A stretch of DNA of 64,000 nucleotides from CAVQJU01 sp963729215 (GTDB lineage: Bacteria; Acidobacteriota; Vicinamibacteria; Vicinamibacterales; CAVVIG01), in NCBI GenBank assembly GCA_963729215.1, contig CAVSND010000006.1, forward strand, positions 186,001-250,000, read 5' to 3'. The translations under genes and the position numbers were made by a program. The notes beneath the pieces are model-generated. The model had not been told where the DNA came from. It saw only the letters and a list, made by a program, of their open reading frames with translations, and did not search any database. This document shows, piece after piece, positions 26,601-35,798 of the stretch (the first letter of the stretch is position 1; each line of letters begins with the position of its first letter).

Positions 26601-26745
26601 CCCAACCCAGGTGGTCACGCAAGCCATGCATCCGATGGTCGACGTAATAGGTCGCGTAATTGGCCGTACTCATGTGGTTATACGGATCGAGGTCGGAGAA
26701 TCGGATCCGGTGGGTGGTCTTGATGACGATCGGTGCGGTCGACAT
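26560..26745 (-). pseudogene. N-terminal fragment of a hotdog acyl-CoA thioesterase
   Basis: Starting at ATG 26745 the frame reads RIRFSDLDPYNHMSTANYATY, the hallmark start of 4-hydroxybenzoyl-CoA thioesterase-like proteins including the Asp/Asn-His region, then HMxxHGLRDHLGWDLQTMG-type sequence. After about 55-60 residues the similarity stops and, in a shifted frame, the aminotransferase begins. The rest of the hotdog domain is missing. This looks like a deletion fusion or a chimeric assembly joint. Confidence 0.6.
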
Positions 26746-26920
26746 TCGCGCTTCTTGGAGCGACCGATACGGCGGGGTGATAACGCTCGCGGAATTCCGT
26801 GAGGGTTCGGGGGCGGCTGCGGCTCGCGGCTGTCGCGTCTTCCCATTAATAGTGTCCCTCATCCTCCGTTGACCTTCAAGACTGTTTGTTGGCCATCAAG
26901 GCCGGTATCATCACCGGCCC

Positions 26921-28573
26921 ATGCCAAAAGATGTTCCAGCGACACGCGACACCCAGGATGCCGGCAATCTGCTCGCCCGCATCCTGGATACACCGCACCT
27001 GGCCCACGTCGTTCCGAGACTGCCCCCCGAGATGCTTCATCGGCTCATTCAGCGTTGCGGCCTCGAGGACTGCGGCGACCTCGTCGCGCTGGCGACTCCC
27101 GAGCAGCTGACCGGTGTCTTCGACCTCGACCTGTGGCGCAGCGACCAGCCGGGACTCGAGGAGCAGTTCGACGCCGACCGCTTCGGCTTGTGGCTCGAAG
27201 TGCTCGTGGAGTCGGGCGTCGATGCCGCCGCGCGGAAGGTCTCCGAGATGAACGCCGATCTCGTGATCGCCGCTCTCGCGCAGCACATGCTGGTCGTCGA
27301 TCCGGCCTCGCTTCCGATGTCCGACTCAACCGGCGAAGGCGACGCGCCAACGGGAATGCTGGACGATCGATTCGTACGGGAAGTCGGAGGCTACATGATC
27401 GCGCCCACCCGCCTCGATTCGTGGGACGCGATCGCCGATCTCCTCCTGGCGCTGGCCTCTGCGCACCGCGAGTACTTCCATCGCGTGATGCACGGGTGCC
27501 GGCGGCTGTCGAACTCCGCGCCCGAGATCGACGGCCTGGACGACCTGATGACCGACCCCGAGCAGGTCATGTTCGACCTCGGGCTGGAACGAGAACGCCG
27601 CCGCGAGCAGCATGGCTTCGTGACGCCGGCGCAGGCCCGCGCCTTTCTTCAGATGTCGCGTCAGATCGACGTGAGCCAGGACGCCGCACCAGCCGGCAAT
27701 CCGATCGCGTCCGCGTATTTTCGAGGAATGGATGATCCCATCGTCGGAACAGCGAGCAACTCGCGCGGCCAGCTGCCCTCAGCGGACGTGCCGCTCACAC
27801 CACACGAGTCGGAATCTGCGCTCGCCGCAGTCGTCGATGTCCTCCGTGAGGCGGGCGTCCTGCCAGAGCCGCCTCGAGCGCTGCTGGAGGCATCGACGGA
27901 TCGGGCGTCGCGTCTCGCGCTGATCCGGACTCATATCCAGTTTGTCAGCGACCGGCACGCCACCGTCTTCCTGCAGCGTAACCACGAGCTGGCCTATCTC
28001 GCGAACACGATCCTCGCCGCGTGCGCCATTCAGGGGCGTCCCTTTACCCCGCACGAGGCGTCGGAAGCTGCCGTCGCCGTCTGCAATCTGGGTTTGGAGA
28101 ACTGGCCGTTGAAGAAGGGCTGGCGCGGTGGGACAGGACTACCCGACGACTTCCTCGTCGATCACAACCTGGTCGATGTATTTCAAGTCGGCTGGGTGGT
28201 TCTCCACCAGGAAGTCTGTCTCTACGCGGCAGAGCACCTCGTCGGCGTGCTGACCCATCTGCGCTGCGATGATCATCATCTCCGGGCCGAGCTCGGCAAG
28301 CTGCGGGTTGAGATGGCCGCCGAGTGGCGTAAGGGCACGCCGTGGCGTGCTCACGCGCATCTTGATGCGATCGCGATCCTGGACTCGCCGGCGTGGGCAG
28401 CACTGCTCGGACTCACGAGCGAATATCCGATCATGCATGCCGCGATCGAGGCATCGCGCAACGCCAGGACCCTCACGGTCAGTGCCTCCTCCTTCGAGTT
28501 CATTTCTGAAAACCGACAGATCCCTTCGATCCACGAATTCATGAGGTCGCTGCCGGGGAGACTCACGGAATAG
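26921..28573 (+). CDS. DUF6178-like cytoplasmic protein, 550 residues
   Basis: It starts MPKDVPATRDTQDAGNLLAR with no signal peptide and is almost entirely helical. LLARILDTPHLAHVVPRLPPE, CGLEDCGDLVALATPEQL, VFDLDLW and FGLWLEVLVESG are the blocks I associate with the DUF6178 family, which has no known activity. A second helical half (about 290-540) holds QRNHELAYLANTILAACA and HLVGVLTHL. The gene is intact. It is 125 bp downstream of the last point of the minus-strand thioesterase fragment frame and is monocistronic in appearance. Confidence 0.75.
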   Translation: MPKDVPATRDTQDAGNLLARILDTPHLAHVVPRLPPEMLHRLIQRCGLEDCGDLVALATPEQLTGVFDLDLWRSDQPGLEEQFDADRFGLWLEVLVESGVDAAARKVSEMNADLVIAALAQHMLVVDPASLPMSDSTGEGDAPTGMLDDRFVREVGGYMIAPTRLDSWDAIADLLLALASAHREYFHRVMHGCRRLSNSAPEIDGLDDLMTDPEQVMFDLGLERERRREQHGFVTPAQARAFLQMSRQIDVSQDAAPAGNPIASAYFRGMDDPIVGTASNSRGQLPSADVPLTPHESESALAAVVDVLREAGVLPEPPRALLEASTDRASRLALIRTHIQFVSDRHATVFLQRNHELAYLANTILAACAIQGRPFTPHEASEAAVAVCNLGLENWPLKKGWRGGTGLPDDFLVDHNLVDVFQVGWVVLHQEVCLYAAEHLVGVLTHLRCDDHHLRAELGKLRVEMAAEWRKGTPWRAHAHLDAIAILDSPAWAALLGLTSEYPIMHAAIEASRNARTLTVSASSFEFISENRQIPSIHEFMRSLPGRLTE

Positions 28574-28685
28574 ACGGCAGGGGAACGGGGTTCCTCCTCC
28601 TGTAAACCTTTGAATGAACCTGACCGTCTAAGCACATGAACCAATCACGCGCCGTGATTGGCGGATCGGCAAAGCAGGGGGTCTT

Positions 28686-28796
28686 ATGTTGAAACGACTA
28701 CGGTTCGGCGACTGGACATTTTCCGACACCGCCGAAGCGGTAGTCGGCATCCTGCTCTTCATCACTATCGTGGTCACCGTCTTCGCGCTCGCGTAA
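28686..28796 (+). CDS. Small single-pass membrane protein, 36 residues
   Basis: An ATG at 28686 with GCAGGGGG seven bases upstream encodes a basic start (MLKRLRFGDW), a short polar stretch (FSDTAEAV) and a hydrophobic segment of about 20 residues (VGILLFITIVVTVFALA) ending at TAA. The topology is probably N-in with the helix at the C-terminus. The strong ribosome site and clean membrane helix support a real gene, although it is short. Its function is unknown; it lies upstream of the TonB receptor pair but with a 359-bp gap. Confidence 0.6.
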   Translation: MLKRLRFGDWTFSDTAEAVVGILLFITIVVTVFALA

Positions 28797-29057
28797 CTCT
28801 CAACGTAACCTCTCCGATCGGACAACATATCTTTCTTAGGAATCGCTGACGCATTCTTAGGATCGCTCGCGCGCTCCCTCAGGCGTCGGGCATGGATGCC
28901 TCGTCCCGGCGTCCATGCCTGCTATCGCGGCCCTGTGATCGCCGGCGCCCTTACAAAATTCTTGTTCGTCCGTAACCTTTTCCAACTAGGGACGCGTCGC
29001 ATCTCCATCAACATGGATCGCTGGTCTTACACAAAAACAAAATTGCGATTTTCGATC

Positions 29058-29085
29058 TTGCATCTGTCATTAGGGTGCGTATAGT
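29058..29085 (+). promoter_or_regulatory. Sigma70-type promoter of TonB receptor 1
   Basis: TTGCAT, a 16-bp spacer and TATAGT match the -35 and -10 consensus well. The same pair with the same spacing is found at 32429-32456 upstream of the second receptor copy, while the spacer has diverged. That conservation supports function. The leader to the start codon is about 65 nt. Confidence 0.7.
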
Positions 29086-29101
29086 TGGCCGGACTAAATT
29101 C

Positions 29102-29118
29102 GTTCAGTGCAGATGAAC
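29102..29118 (+). promoter_or_regulatory. Leader hairpin of TonB receptor 1
   Basis: GTTCA and TGAAC pair around a 7-nt loop, in the 5' leader between the promoter and the GGAGG ribosome site. The copy upstream of the second receptor (32470-32486) has a 6-bp stem at the same place. Confidence 0.45.
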
Positions 29119-29155
29119 GGCACTGACGCGGGCTATCAATGCCTGGAGGAACACA

Positions 29156-32100
29156 ATGCTCAGATGTTTGAGGGCGATCGCGGTCCTGGCAGCGCTCCTG
29201 GTTCCCACCGCCGTCTACGCGCAGGCGTCGATCGTCGGCACCGTCAAAGACGCCTCTGGCGCCGTCTTGCCTGGCGTAACCGTCGAAGCGTCGAGTCCGG
29301 CGCTCATCGAGAAGACGCGCACCGTCGTCACCGGCGGCACCGGTCAGTATTCCATCGAGAACCTGAGACCCGGCACGTACACGGTGACCTTCACGCTGAC
29401 CGGGTTCTCCACGGCCAAGCGCGAAGGCATCGAGCTGACCGGCAGCTTCATCGCGACGGTGAACACCGACATGAAAGTCGGCGGCGTGGCCGAGACGATC
29501 ATCGTCTCCGGCGAGGCGCCCACCGTCGACGTCGCGAGCACGCGCAACCAGCAGGTGTTCAGCGGCCAGACGGTCTCCGAGATTCCTTCGTCCCGGCAGT
29601 ACTCCGGCTTCACGAATCTCATCCCGGCGATCAACGTTCAGGCCAACGATCTCGAAGGCTCCAACCCTTCGCTCTATAGCGTGTTCCAGATCCACGGCGG
29701 CCGCCGGAACGAGGGACAGGTCCTCGTCGACGGCATGAACGGCGGCTACCAGGGCATGGGCGTGTCGGGCTACGTGCCCGAGGTCGGCAACTCGCAGGAA
29801 GTGGTGTTCAGCCTGAGCGGCGGCCTCGGCGAGGCCACCACCGGCGGCCCGCAGATGAACATCATCGGCAAGCAGGGCGGCAACCGGTTCGCCGGGAGCG
29901 TCTTCGTGAGCGGCACGGGCAGCGGCCTCCAGGGCAGCAACCTGGATGCGGACCAAATCTCCAAGGGCCTGACGGCCGTGAACTCGATCAACAAGCTGTG
30001 GGACATCAATCCTTCAATCGGCGGCCCGATCATCCGCGACAAGCTGTGGTTCTTCGGCACGTACCGCTACCAGGTCAGCCGGCAGAACGTCGCCAGCATG
30101 TGGATCAACAAGAACGCCGGCAATCCCAACGCGTGGACGTACGCGCCGGACTTCTCCCAGCAGGCGATCGGCGATGGCACGTGGAAGAACGGGTCGGCGC
30201 GGATCACCTGGCAGGCGACGCCGCGCAACAAGATCAACGCCTGGACGAGCGTCCAGTACTCGTGCATCAACTGCATCATCGGCGGCGACGGCACGGGTCT
30301 TGGGTTCGGGGCCATGAAGAGCTCGCCTGAGGGGACGACGACTAACGAAAACCACCCGAGCAATCTGACCCAGCTGGCCTGGACGTCGCCGGTCACCTCG
30401 CGCCTGCTGCTCGAGGCCAACGCCCAGCTCGGCGCCTATTTCTGGTGGGGCAGCCGTCAGAAGGATGCCTTCGATTCGACGTTGATCCCCGTGCAGGAAA
30501 ATGGCGGCGCCTATCCGGGCATCAATTACCGCGGGGCCAACTGGTCCGGGCACACCGGGTTCACCAACATCGTCCAGGGGTCCGCGTCGTACGTGACCGG
30601 ATCGCACGCGTCGAAGGTCGGCTTCCGTTGGCACGGGAACGACGCGAACTACCCGGTCAACTTCTACAACAACTCGCAGCTCAAATACATCTTCCAGGAC
30701 GGCGTGCCCGCCCAGGTGACGGCGTACGCCGACGCGAACTCGCATCAGCAACAGAAGCAGAGCATGACGGCGTTGTATGCGCAGGATCGCTGGACGCTCG
30801 GACGTTTGACGCTGCAGGGCGGACTTCGCTTCGAGCACCTCGGCGACTACTTCCCCGCTCAGCAGATGGGTCCAAATCTGTTCCTTCCCACCGCCGTCAA
30901 CTTCCCGGCGCAGGCCGGTCCGCTAAGCCAGAAGGACCTGATGCCGCGCTTCGGCGCGGCCTACGACGTCTTCGGCAACGGGAAGACGGCCGTGAAGTTC
31001 TTCATGGGCCGGTACGTGACGACGTTCAACACCGTCGACGAGTGGGCGAACTACAGCCCGGCCGGACTCGGGCACTTCGTCACGTCGGACACGAGAAACT
31101 GGACCGACTCGAACCACGACTACGCCGTCAACTGCAATCTGCTGAACTCGGCCGCCAACGGCGAGTGCGGCCCGGGGAATCCGTTCTTCGGGAAGCCAGT
31201 TTCTCCGCTGACAGTCGATCCAGCGACCACGAATGGTTGGGACGCACGCGAGTACAGCTGGGATATGACGGCGGGTGTGACGCAGCAAATCGCGCCGAGA
31301 GTATCGGTCCAGCTCGACTACATCCGCCGGAGCTGGGGAAACCTGCCGGCCACGATCAACCGCGCATGGACACCGGCGGACTTCGATCCGTTCGTGTACA
31401 ACGTGCCGCAGGATCCGAAGCTGCCGGGCGGTGGCGGGTACGCGCTGACGTACTACGATGTGAAACCCGCCAAGTTCCAGCAGGTCGACAATTACCTGAC
31501 GTTCGCCGACAGCGTCGGCGGCGCCTTCAACAAATTCAACGGCGTCGACTTCACGCTGAACGCGCGCCTGCGCGAGGTGACGGTACAGGGCGGATTCAGC
31601 ACCGGGAACGTCGTGGAGGATTCGTGCGGCGTGGTCAAGAATCACCCGGAGACGTACATCTTCGGTCCCTGGGGCGGCACGGACGGGTTCCTTGACACGT
31701 TCCTCGGCGGCCTGGGGCAGTGGCCGCAGACCGCCTGCCATCGCGAGTCCGGCTGGAAAACTAACTTCAAGGCGCTGGCGACGTACAACGTGCCGAAGGT
31801 CGACATGCTGATCAGCGGCACGATGCGCAGCCTGCCGTATCCCGGGAACGAATTCCCTTCCGTGCAGAGTCAGAGCATCGGCGGTCAGGCGATCATCGCG
31901 CCTCAGTTCCAGACGAATCTCGGACGGCCGCTGTCGAGCGGCAACGTCATCGAGTTCCTGAACATCGTCCAGCCCGGTGCGCTGTATAGCGACCGTATCA
32001 ATGCCGTCGATCTTCGGTTCGGCAAGACCTTGAGATACAGCACCACCAAGACGCTGGTCAGCCTCGACATCTTCAACCTGTTCAACTCGAATACGACCCA

Positions 32101-32194
32101 GGTGTTCCAGCAGACCTACGGGGCCACGTATCTCAACCCGTTGTCGATCATGTCGGCGCGGTTCTTCAAGATCGGCGTGCAGTTCGACTTCTAG
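29156..32194 (+). CDS. Oar-like TonB-dependent receptor with carboxypeptidase-regulatory domain, copy 1
   Basis: This intact 1012-residue protein starts at ATG 29156 after CTGGAGGAA. It has a signal peptide (LAALLVPTAVYAQA), then a carboxypeptidase-regulatory-like Ig domain (about 25-105) with GTVKDASGAVLPGVTVEA. The plug domain (about 115-240) includes FQIHGGRRNEGQVLVDGMN. A long beta-barrel follows and ends FFKIGVQFDF with a terminal Phe, as in outer-membrane barrels. Such proteins import large substrates, often glycans or peptides, with energy from TonB. It has a strong promoter and a tandem copy at 32524; no inner-membrane partner is next to it. Confidence 0.93.
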   Translation: MLRCLRAIAVLAALLVPTAVYAQASIVGTVKDASGAVLPGVTVEASSPALIEKTRTVVTGGTGQYSIENLRPGTYTVTFTLTGFSTAKREGIELTGSFIATVNTDMKVGGVAETIIVSGEAPTVDVASTRNQQVFSGQTVSEIPSSRQYSGFTNLIPAINVQANDLEGSNPSLYSVFQIHGGRRNEGQVLVDGMNGGYQGMGVSGYVPEVGNSQEVVFSLSGGLGEATTGGPQMNIIGKQGGNRFAGSVFVSGTGSGLQGSNLDADQISKGLTAVNSINKLWDINPSIGGPIIRDKLWFFGTYRYQVSRQNVASMWINKNAGNPNAWTYAPDFSQQAIGDGTWKNGSARITWQATPRNKINAWTSVQYSCINCIIGGDGTGLGFGAMKSSPEGTTTNENHPSNLTQLAWTSPVTSRLLLEANAQLGAYFWWGSRQKDAFDSTLIPVQENGGAYPGINYRGANWSGHTGFTNIVQGSASYVTGSHASKVGFRWHGNDANYPVNFYNNSQLKYIFQDGVPAQVTAYADANSHQQQKQSMTALYAQDRWTLGRLTLQGGLRFEHLGDYFPAQQMGPNLFLPTAVNFPAQAGPLSQKDLMPRFGAAYDVFGNGKTAVKFFMGRYVTTFNTVDEWANYSPAGLGHFVTSDTRNWTDSNHDYAVNCNLLNSAANGECGPGNPFFGKPVSPLTVDPATTNGWDAREYSWDMTAGVTQQIAPRVSVQLDYIRRSWGNLPATINRAWTPADFDPFVYNVPQDPKLPGGGGYALTYYDVKPAKFQQVDNYLTFADSVGGAFNKFNGVDFTLNARLREVTVQGGFSTGNVVEDSCGVVKNHPETYIFGPWGGTDGFLDTFLGGLGQWPQTACHRESGWKTNFKALATYNVPKVDMLISGTMRSLPYPGNEFPSVQSQSIGGQAIIAPQFQTNLGRPLSSGNVIEFLNIVQPGALYSDRINAVDLRFGKTLRYSTTKTLVSLDIFNLFNSNTTQVFQQTYGATYLNPLSIMSARFFKIGVQFDF

Positions 32195-32204
32195 CGTGAT
32201 CGCG

Positions 32205-32335
32205 TAGGCGGGAACGGCAGGACAGGCGGGACGGGCAGGAAGGGAAAGACGTTCTACCCTTCCTGCCAATCCTGCCTTCCTGCCCATCCTGCCCGTCCAG
32301 CCTCTCCTGCCCGTCCTGCCGGGCGGCGCTTCCAT
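32205..32335. repeat. Imperfect CCTGCC word array with inverted arms
   Basis: The left part (32205-32250) has variants of GGCAGGACAGGCGGG and the right part (32255-32325) has variants of CCTTCCTGCC, CCTGCCCATCCTGCCC. The two parts are complementary and could fold into a long imperfect stem after the first receptor gene. Words differ slightly from one another. Confidence 0.6.
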
Positions 32336-32428
32336 ACTCGTTCAGTCGCCGGCGATACCGCCGGCGCATCCCTGCTCCATCAACATGGATCGCGTGTCTT
32401 ACACCAGCCAAGATCTTGTTTTTCGTTG

Positions 32429-32456
32429 TTGCATCTTTTATGAACGTGCGTATAGT
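32429..32456 (+). promoter_or_regulatory. Sigma70-type promoter of TonB receptor 2
   Basis: TTGCAT, 16 bp and TATAGT, identical in both hexamers and spacing to the promoter of receptor 1. Confidence 0.7.
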
Positions 32457-32469
32457 GGCCGGACAACCT

Positions 32470-32486
32470 GTTCAGTTCCACTGAAC
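32470..32486 (+). promoter_or_regulatory. Leader hairpin of TonB receptor 2
   Basis: GTTCAG and CTGAAC pair around TTCCA. It occupies the same place in the leader as the hairpin at 29102-29118, with changed loop sequence. Confidence 0.45.
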
Positions 32487-32523
32487 GGCATCATCACGGG
32501 CTGCGAATGCCTGGAGGATCACC

Positions 32524-35500
32524 ATGCTCAGATGTTTGCGGGCGGTCGGTGTCCTGGTCGCGCTCCTCGTCATCCCCACTGCCGTCTACGCTCAAGCCTC
32601 CATCGTCGGCACCGTCAAGGACGCCTCGGGCGCGGTCTTGCCAGGCGTCACCGTCGAAGCGTCGAGTCCGGCGCTCATCGAGAAGACGCGCTCGGTCGTC
32701 AGCAACGGCGTCGGTCAGTACTCGATCGAAAACCTGAGGCCGGGAACCTACACGGTGACGTTCTCGCTGACCGGATTCGGCACGGTCAAGCGCGAAGGGC
32801 ATCGAGCTGGCCGGCAGCTTCATGGCGACCGTGAACACCGACATGAGAGTTGGAGCGGTGTCGGAAACGGTCACGGTCAGCGGCGAAGCGCCGGTCGTCG
32901 ACGTGACGAGCGCGCGCAGCCAGGAGACGATCAGCGGCGAGACGGTCAACGCACATCCCGACGTCCCGACAATATGGCGGCCTCATTGCGCTCGTCCCGT
33001 CGATCAACGTGCAGGGCAACGACGTCGGCGGCGCCCAGGGCGGCATCTTCAACGTGTTCCAGATCCACGGCGGACGCCGGAACGAAGGGCAGGTCCAGGT
33101 CGACGGCATGAGCGCCGGCTACCAGGGCATGGGCGTGTCCTCCTACGTCACCGAGGTCGGCAATGCGCAGGAAGTGGTGTTCAGCCTGTCTGGCGGCCTT
33201 GGCGAGGCGAACACCGGCGGCCCGCAGATGAACATCATCGGCAAGCAGGGCGGGAACAGGTATGCCGGGACCTTCTTCATCAACGGCACGGGCAGCGCAT
33301 TCCAGGGCACGAACCTGACGCCGGAGCTGCAGGCCAAGGGCCTGACCACGGCGCAGTCCCTGGCGAAGGCGTGGGATATCAACCCCGCATTTGGCGGCCC
33401 GATTATCCGCGACAAGCTGTGGTTCTTCGGCACGTTCCGCTATCAGTCCAACGACCAGAATGTCGCCAGCATGTGGGTCAACCTGAATGCCGGCGATCCG
33501 ACCAAGTGGACGTATCTCCCCGCCGATGGCAAGAACGGCCGGCCGCTGGAAGTACCGATCGACGACGGCAGGTGGAAGAACGGCTCTCTGCGGTTTACAT
33601 GGCAGGCGACGCCGAGAAACAAGATCAACTTTTTCACGGACTACCAGCGGATCTGCCAGCACTGCATCCAGGGTGGCTCCAGTTCCGGGCTCACGTTCGC
33701 CGGCACGATTGCCTCACCCGAAGCGCTGCAGCGGGTTGAAAATCGCCCGAACTCGATGACCCAGATCGCCTGGACCTCGCCGGTCACGTCCAAGCTGCTG
33801 CTCGAAGGCAGCGCTCAGCTGGGGCCCTACTTCTGGTGGGGCGGAACGCAGAAGAATTCATACGATAAGACGATGATTCCCGTGCAGGACGATGGCGGCC
33901 TCATTCCGGGCCTCAACTACCGTTCCAGCAACTGGGCGGACCATACCGGATTCACGAACATCCTCCAGGGATCCGCGTCGTACATCACCGGGCTCGCACT
34001 CGGCGAAGTTCGGCATGCGCTACCATGCCAACGACTCGACGTTCCCGAAAAACTACTACAACGACTCCCTGCTCAAGTACAACTTCCAGAGCGGCGTTCC
34101 TTATCAGCTGCACGATGTACGCCGATCAGGCATCGAGCCAGCAGCAGCATCAGGGCATGTTCTCGATGTATGCACAGGATCAATGGACGCTTGGCCGCCT
34201 CACGCTGCAGGGCGGCCTCCGCTTCGAGCGCCTCGCCGATCACTTCGATCAGCAGCAGATGGGACCGAACCGGTTCCTGCCGACCGCCGTCATCTTCCCC
34301 GCCCAGGACGGCCCACTCAATCAGAAGGATCTGCAGCCGAGGTTCGGCGCGGCCTACGACGTATTCGGCAACGGGAAGACAGCCGTCAAGGGCTTCCTGG
34401 GCGAGTACGTCACGACGACGAACACCGTCAACGAGTGGCTGAGCTACAGTCCAGCAGGAATCGGGCACTTTACCTCGAGCACCACGAGATCCTGGGGCGA
34501 CGCGAACGGCAACTTCGTGGCCAACTGCAATCTTCTGAATCCGATCGGCGCAGAACGATCCGACCGGCGGGTAAGCGGAAGCGATGGCGAGCCCGACGTT
34601 CGGGACGACCATTCGCCGACCACGGTCGATCCGGATACCACCGCCGGCTGGAACAAGCGGGAGCACAGCTGGGACTTGTCGCTCGCCCTCTCGCAGCAAA
34701 TCGCCCCGAGGGTGTCGTTCGAGGTGAGCTACAACCGGCGGAGCTGGGGCAACCTGCGTCGACGTCAACCGCAACCTGACGCCGGCCGACTTCGATTCGT
34801 TCACATACAACGTGCCGACTGATTCAAAGCTGGCGAGCGGCGGCCAGACGCTGACGTACCTGGACCTGAAGCCCGCCAAGTTCGGCCAGATCGATAACTA
34901 CCTCACGTTCTCCAACAAGGTCGGCGGCGCGCTCAACACCTACAACGGCGTCGACTTCTCCGTGAACGCGCGCCTGCGCGACGTGACTCTGCAGGGCGGG
35001 TTCAGCACCGGGAACGTCATCGAGGACGACCTGCGGAGTGGCGAGCAAGCATCCCGAGACGTCAACATTTCTCCAGGCCTGGGGCGGCACGCTCCTCGTT
35101 CTTCGATGCGTTCCAGCCCGGCCTCGTGGCAGTGGCCGCGTGGCCTATTGTCACCGCGAGTCGGGATGGCAGACGAACGTCAAAGGGCTGGCGAGCTACA
35201 CCATGCCGAAGGTCGACGTCTTCATCAGCGGGACGTTCCACAGCCTCCCGTATCCGGGGAGCAACTTCCCGAGCCGTCACGAGCCAGAGCCTGATTGCGC
35301 AGGCTTCGTGCTGTTCTCCGATACGAGTCTCGGGCCGGTTCTTCGCCAACGGCTGCTCCCGTCAGCTCCTTCAGCTGGTCCAGCCGGGCGCGGTCTACGG
35401 TGATCGCCTCAACGGCATCGATCTCCGGTTCGGCAAGAATTTGAGATACGGGCGGACGCGCACGCTGGTTGCGCTCGACATCTTCAACCTGACCAACTCC

Positions 35501-35625
35501 AACGCGATAGACGTGTACCAGCAGAACTACGGGCCGACGATACTGACTCCGCAAAGCCGTATCTCAACCCGCTGTCGATCACGCAGGCGCGGTTCTTCAA
35601 GATCGGCGTGCAGGTCGATTTCTAG
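32524..35625 (+). pseudogene. Oar-like TonB-dependent receptor, copy 2, with about ten frame changes
   Basis: The copy begins like receptor 1 (MLRCLRAVGVLVALLVIPTA, start after CTGGAGGAT) and its pieces, read across frames, follow that protein closely to a final ARFFKIGVQVDF and stop at 35625. Frame changes fall near 32797, 32965, 33990, 34115, 34757, 35030, 35100, 35140, 35280 and 35555. At 32797 the sequence has GAAGGGCATCG where copy 1 has GAAGGCATCG, so one extra G in a run breaks the frame. Residues between breaks stay conserved and no nonsense substitutions are evident. It is either an error-rich stretch over a real gene or a very young pseudogene. Confidence 0.8.
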
Positions 35626-35701
35626 TACGAGATCGATGTCCGCGCCCGGGTAAACGTTCACCCGGGCGCGGATTCCTCCGAAGCTCCCACCGATAGCGAT
35701 C

Positions 35702-35772
35702 AAACGCAGAGATCGCAGAGATCACAGAGAAAATCAGTTTTCTTCTCGGCGATCTCTGCGATCTCTGCGTTT
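35702..35772. terminator. Perfect 22-nt inverted repeat between convergent genes
   Basis: The arms 35702-35723 and 35751-35772 are exact reverse complements built from the word GCAGAGATC. The loop is 27 nt. It lies between the stop of receptor 2 (35625) and the stop of the minus-strand gene at 35799, so it could terminate both. A related imperfect element is at 57262-57323, also between convergent genes. Confidence 0.65.
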
Positions 35773-35798
35773 ATGTTTTGGAGGCGGACGCTGGAATC

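Larger units (their letters stand above)
28797..29155. other. Gene-free upstream region of the first TonB receptor gene
   Basis: I see no gene here. It holds the promoter at 29058-29085, a 5' leader with a small hairpin, and from about 29004 on a block similar to 32374-32523 upstream of the second receptor copy. The first ~200 bp show nothing recognisable. Confidence 0.6.
32195..32523. other. Gene-free spacer between the two TonB receptor genes
   Basis: No gene is seen. It consists of the CCTGCC word array, then from about 32374 the duplicated upstream block with promoter and leader of receptor 2. Confidence 0.6.

Noticed and set aside
30923..32335. 470-codon minus-strand frame
   Set aside because: Antisense to the intact TonB receptor; composition is that of a shadow frame.
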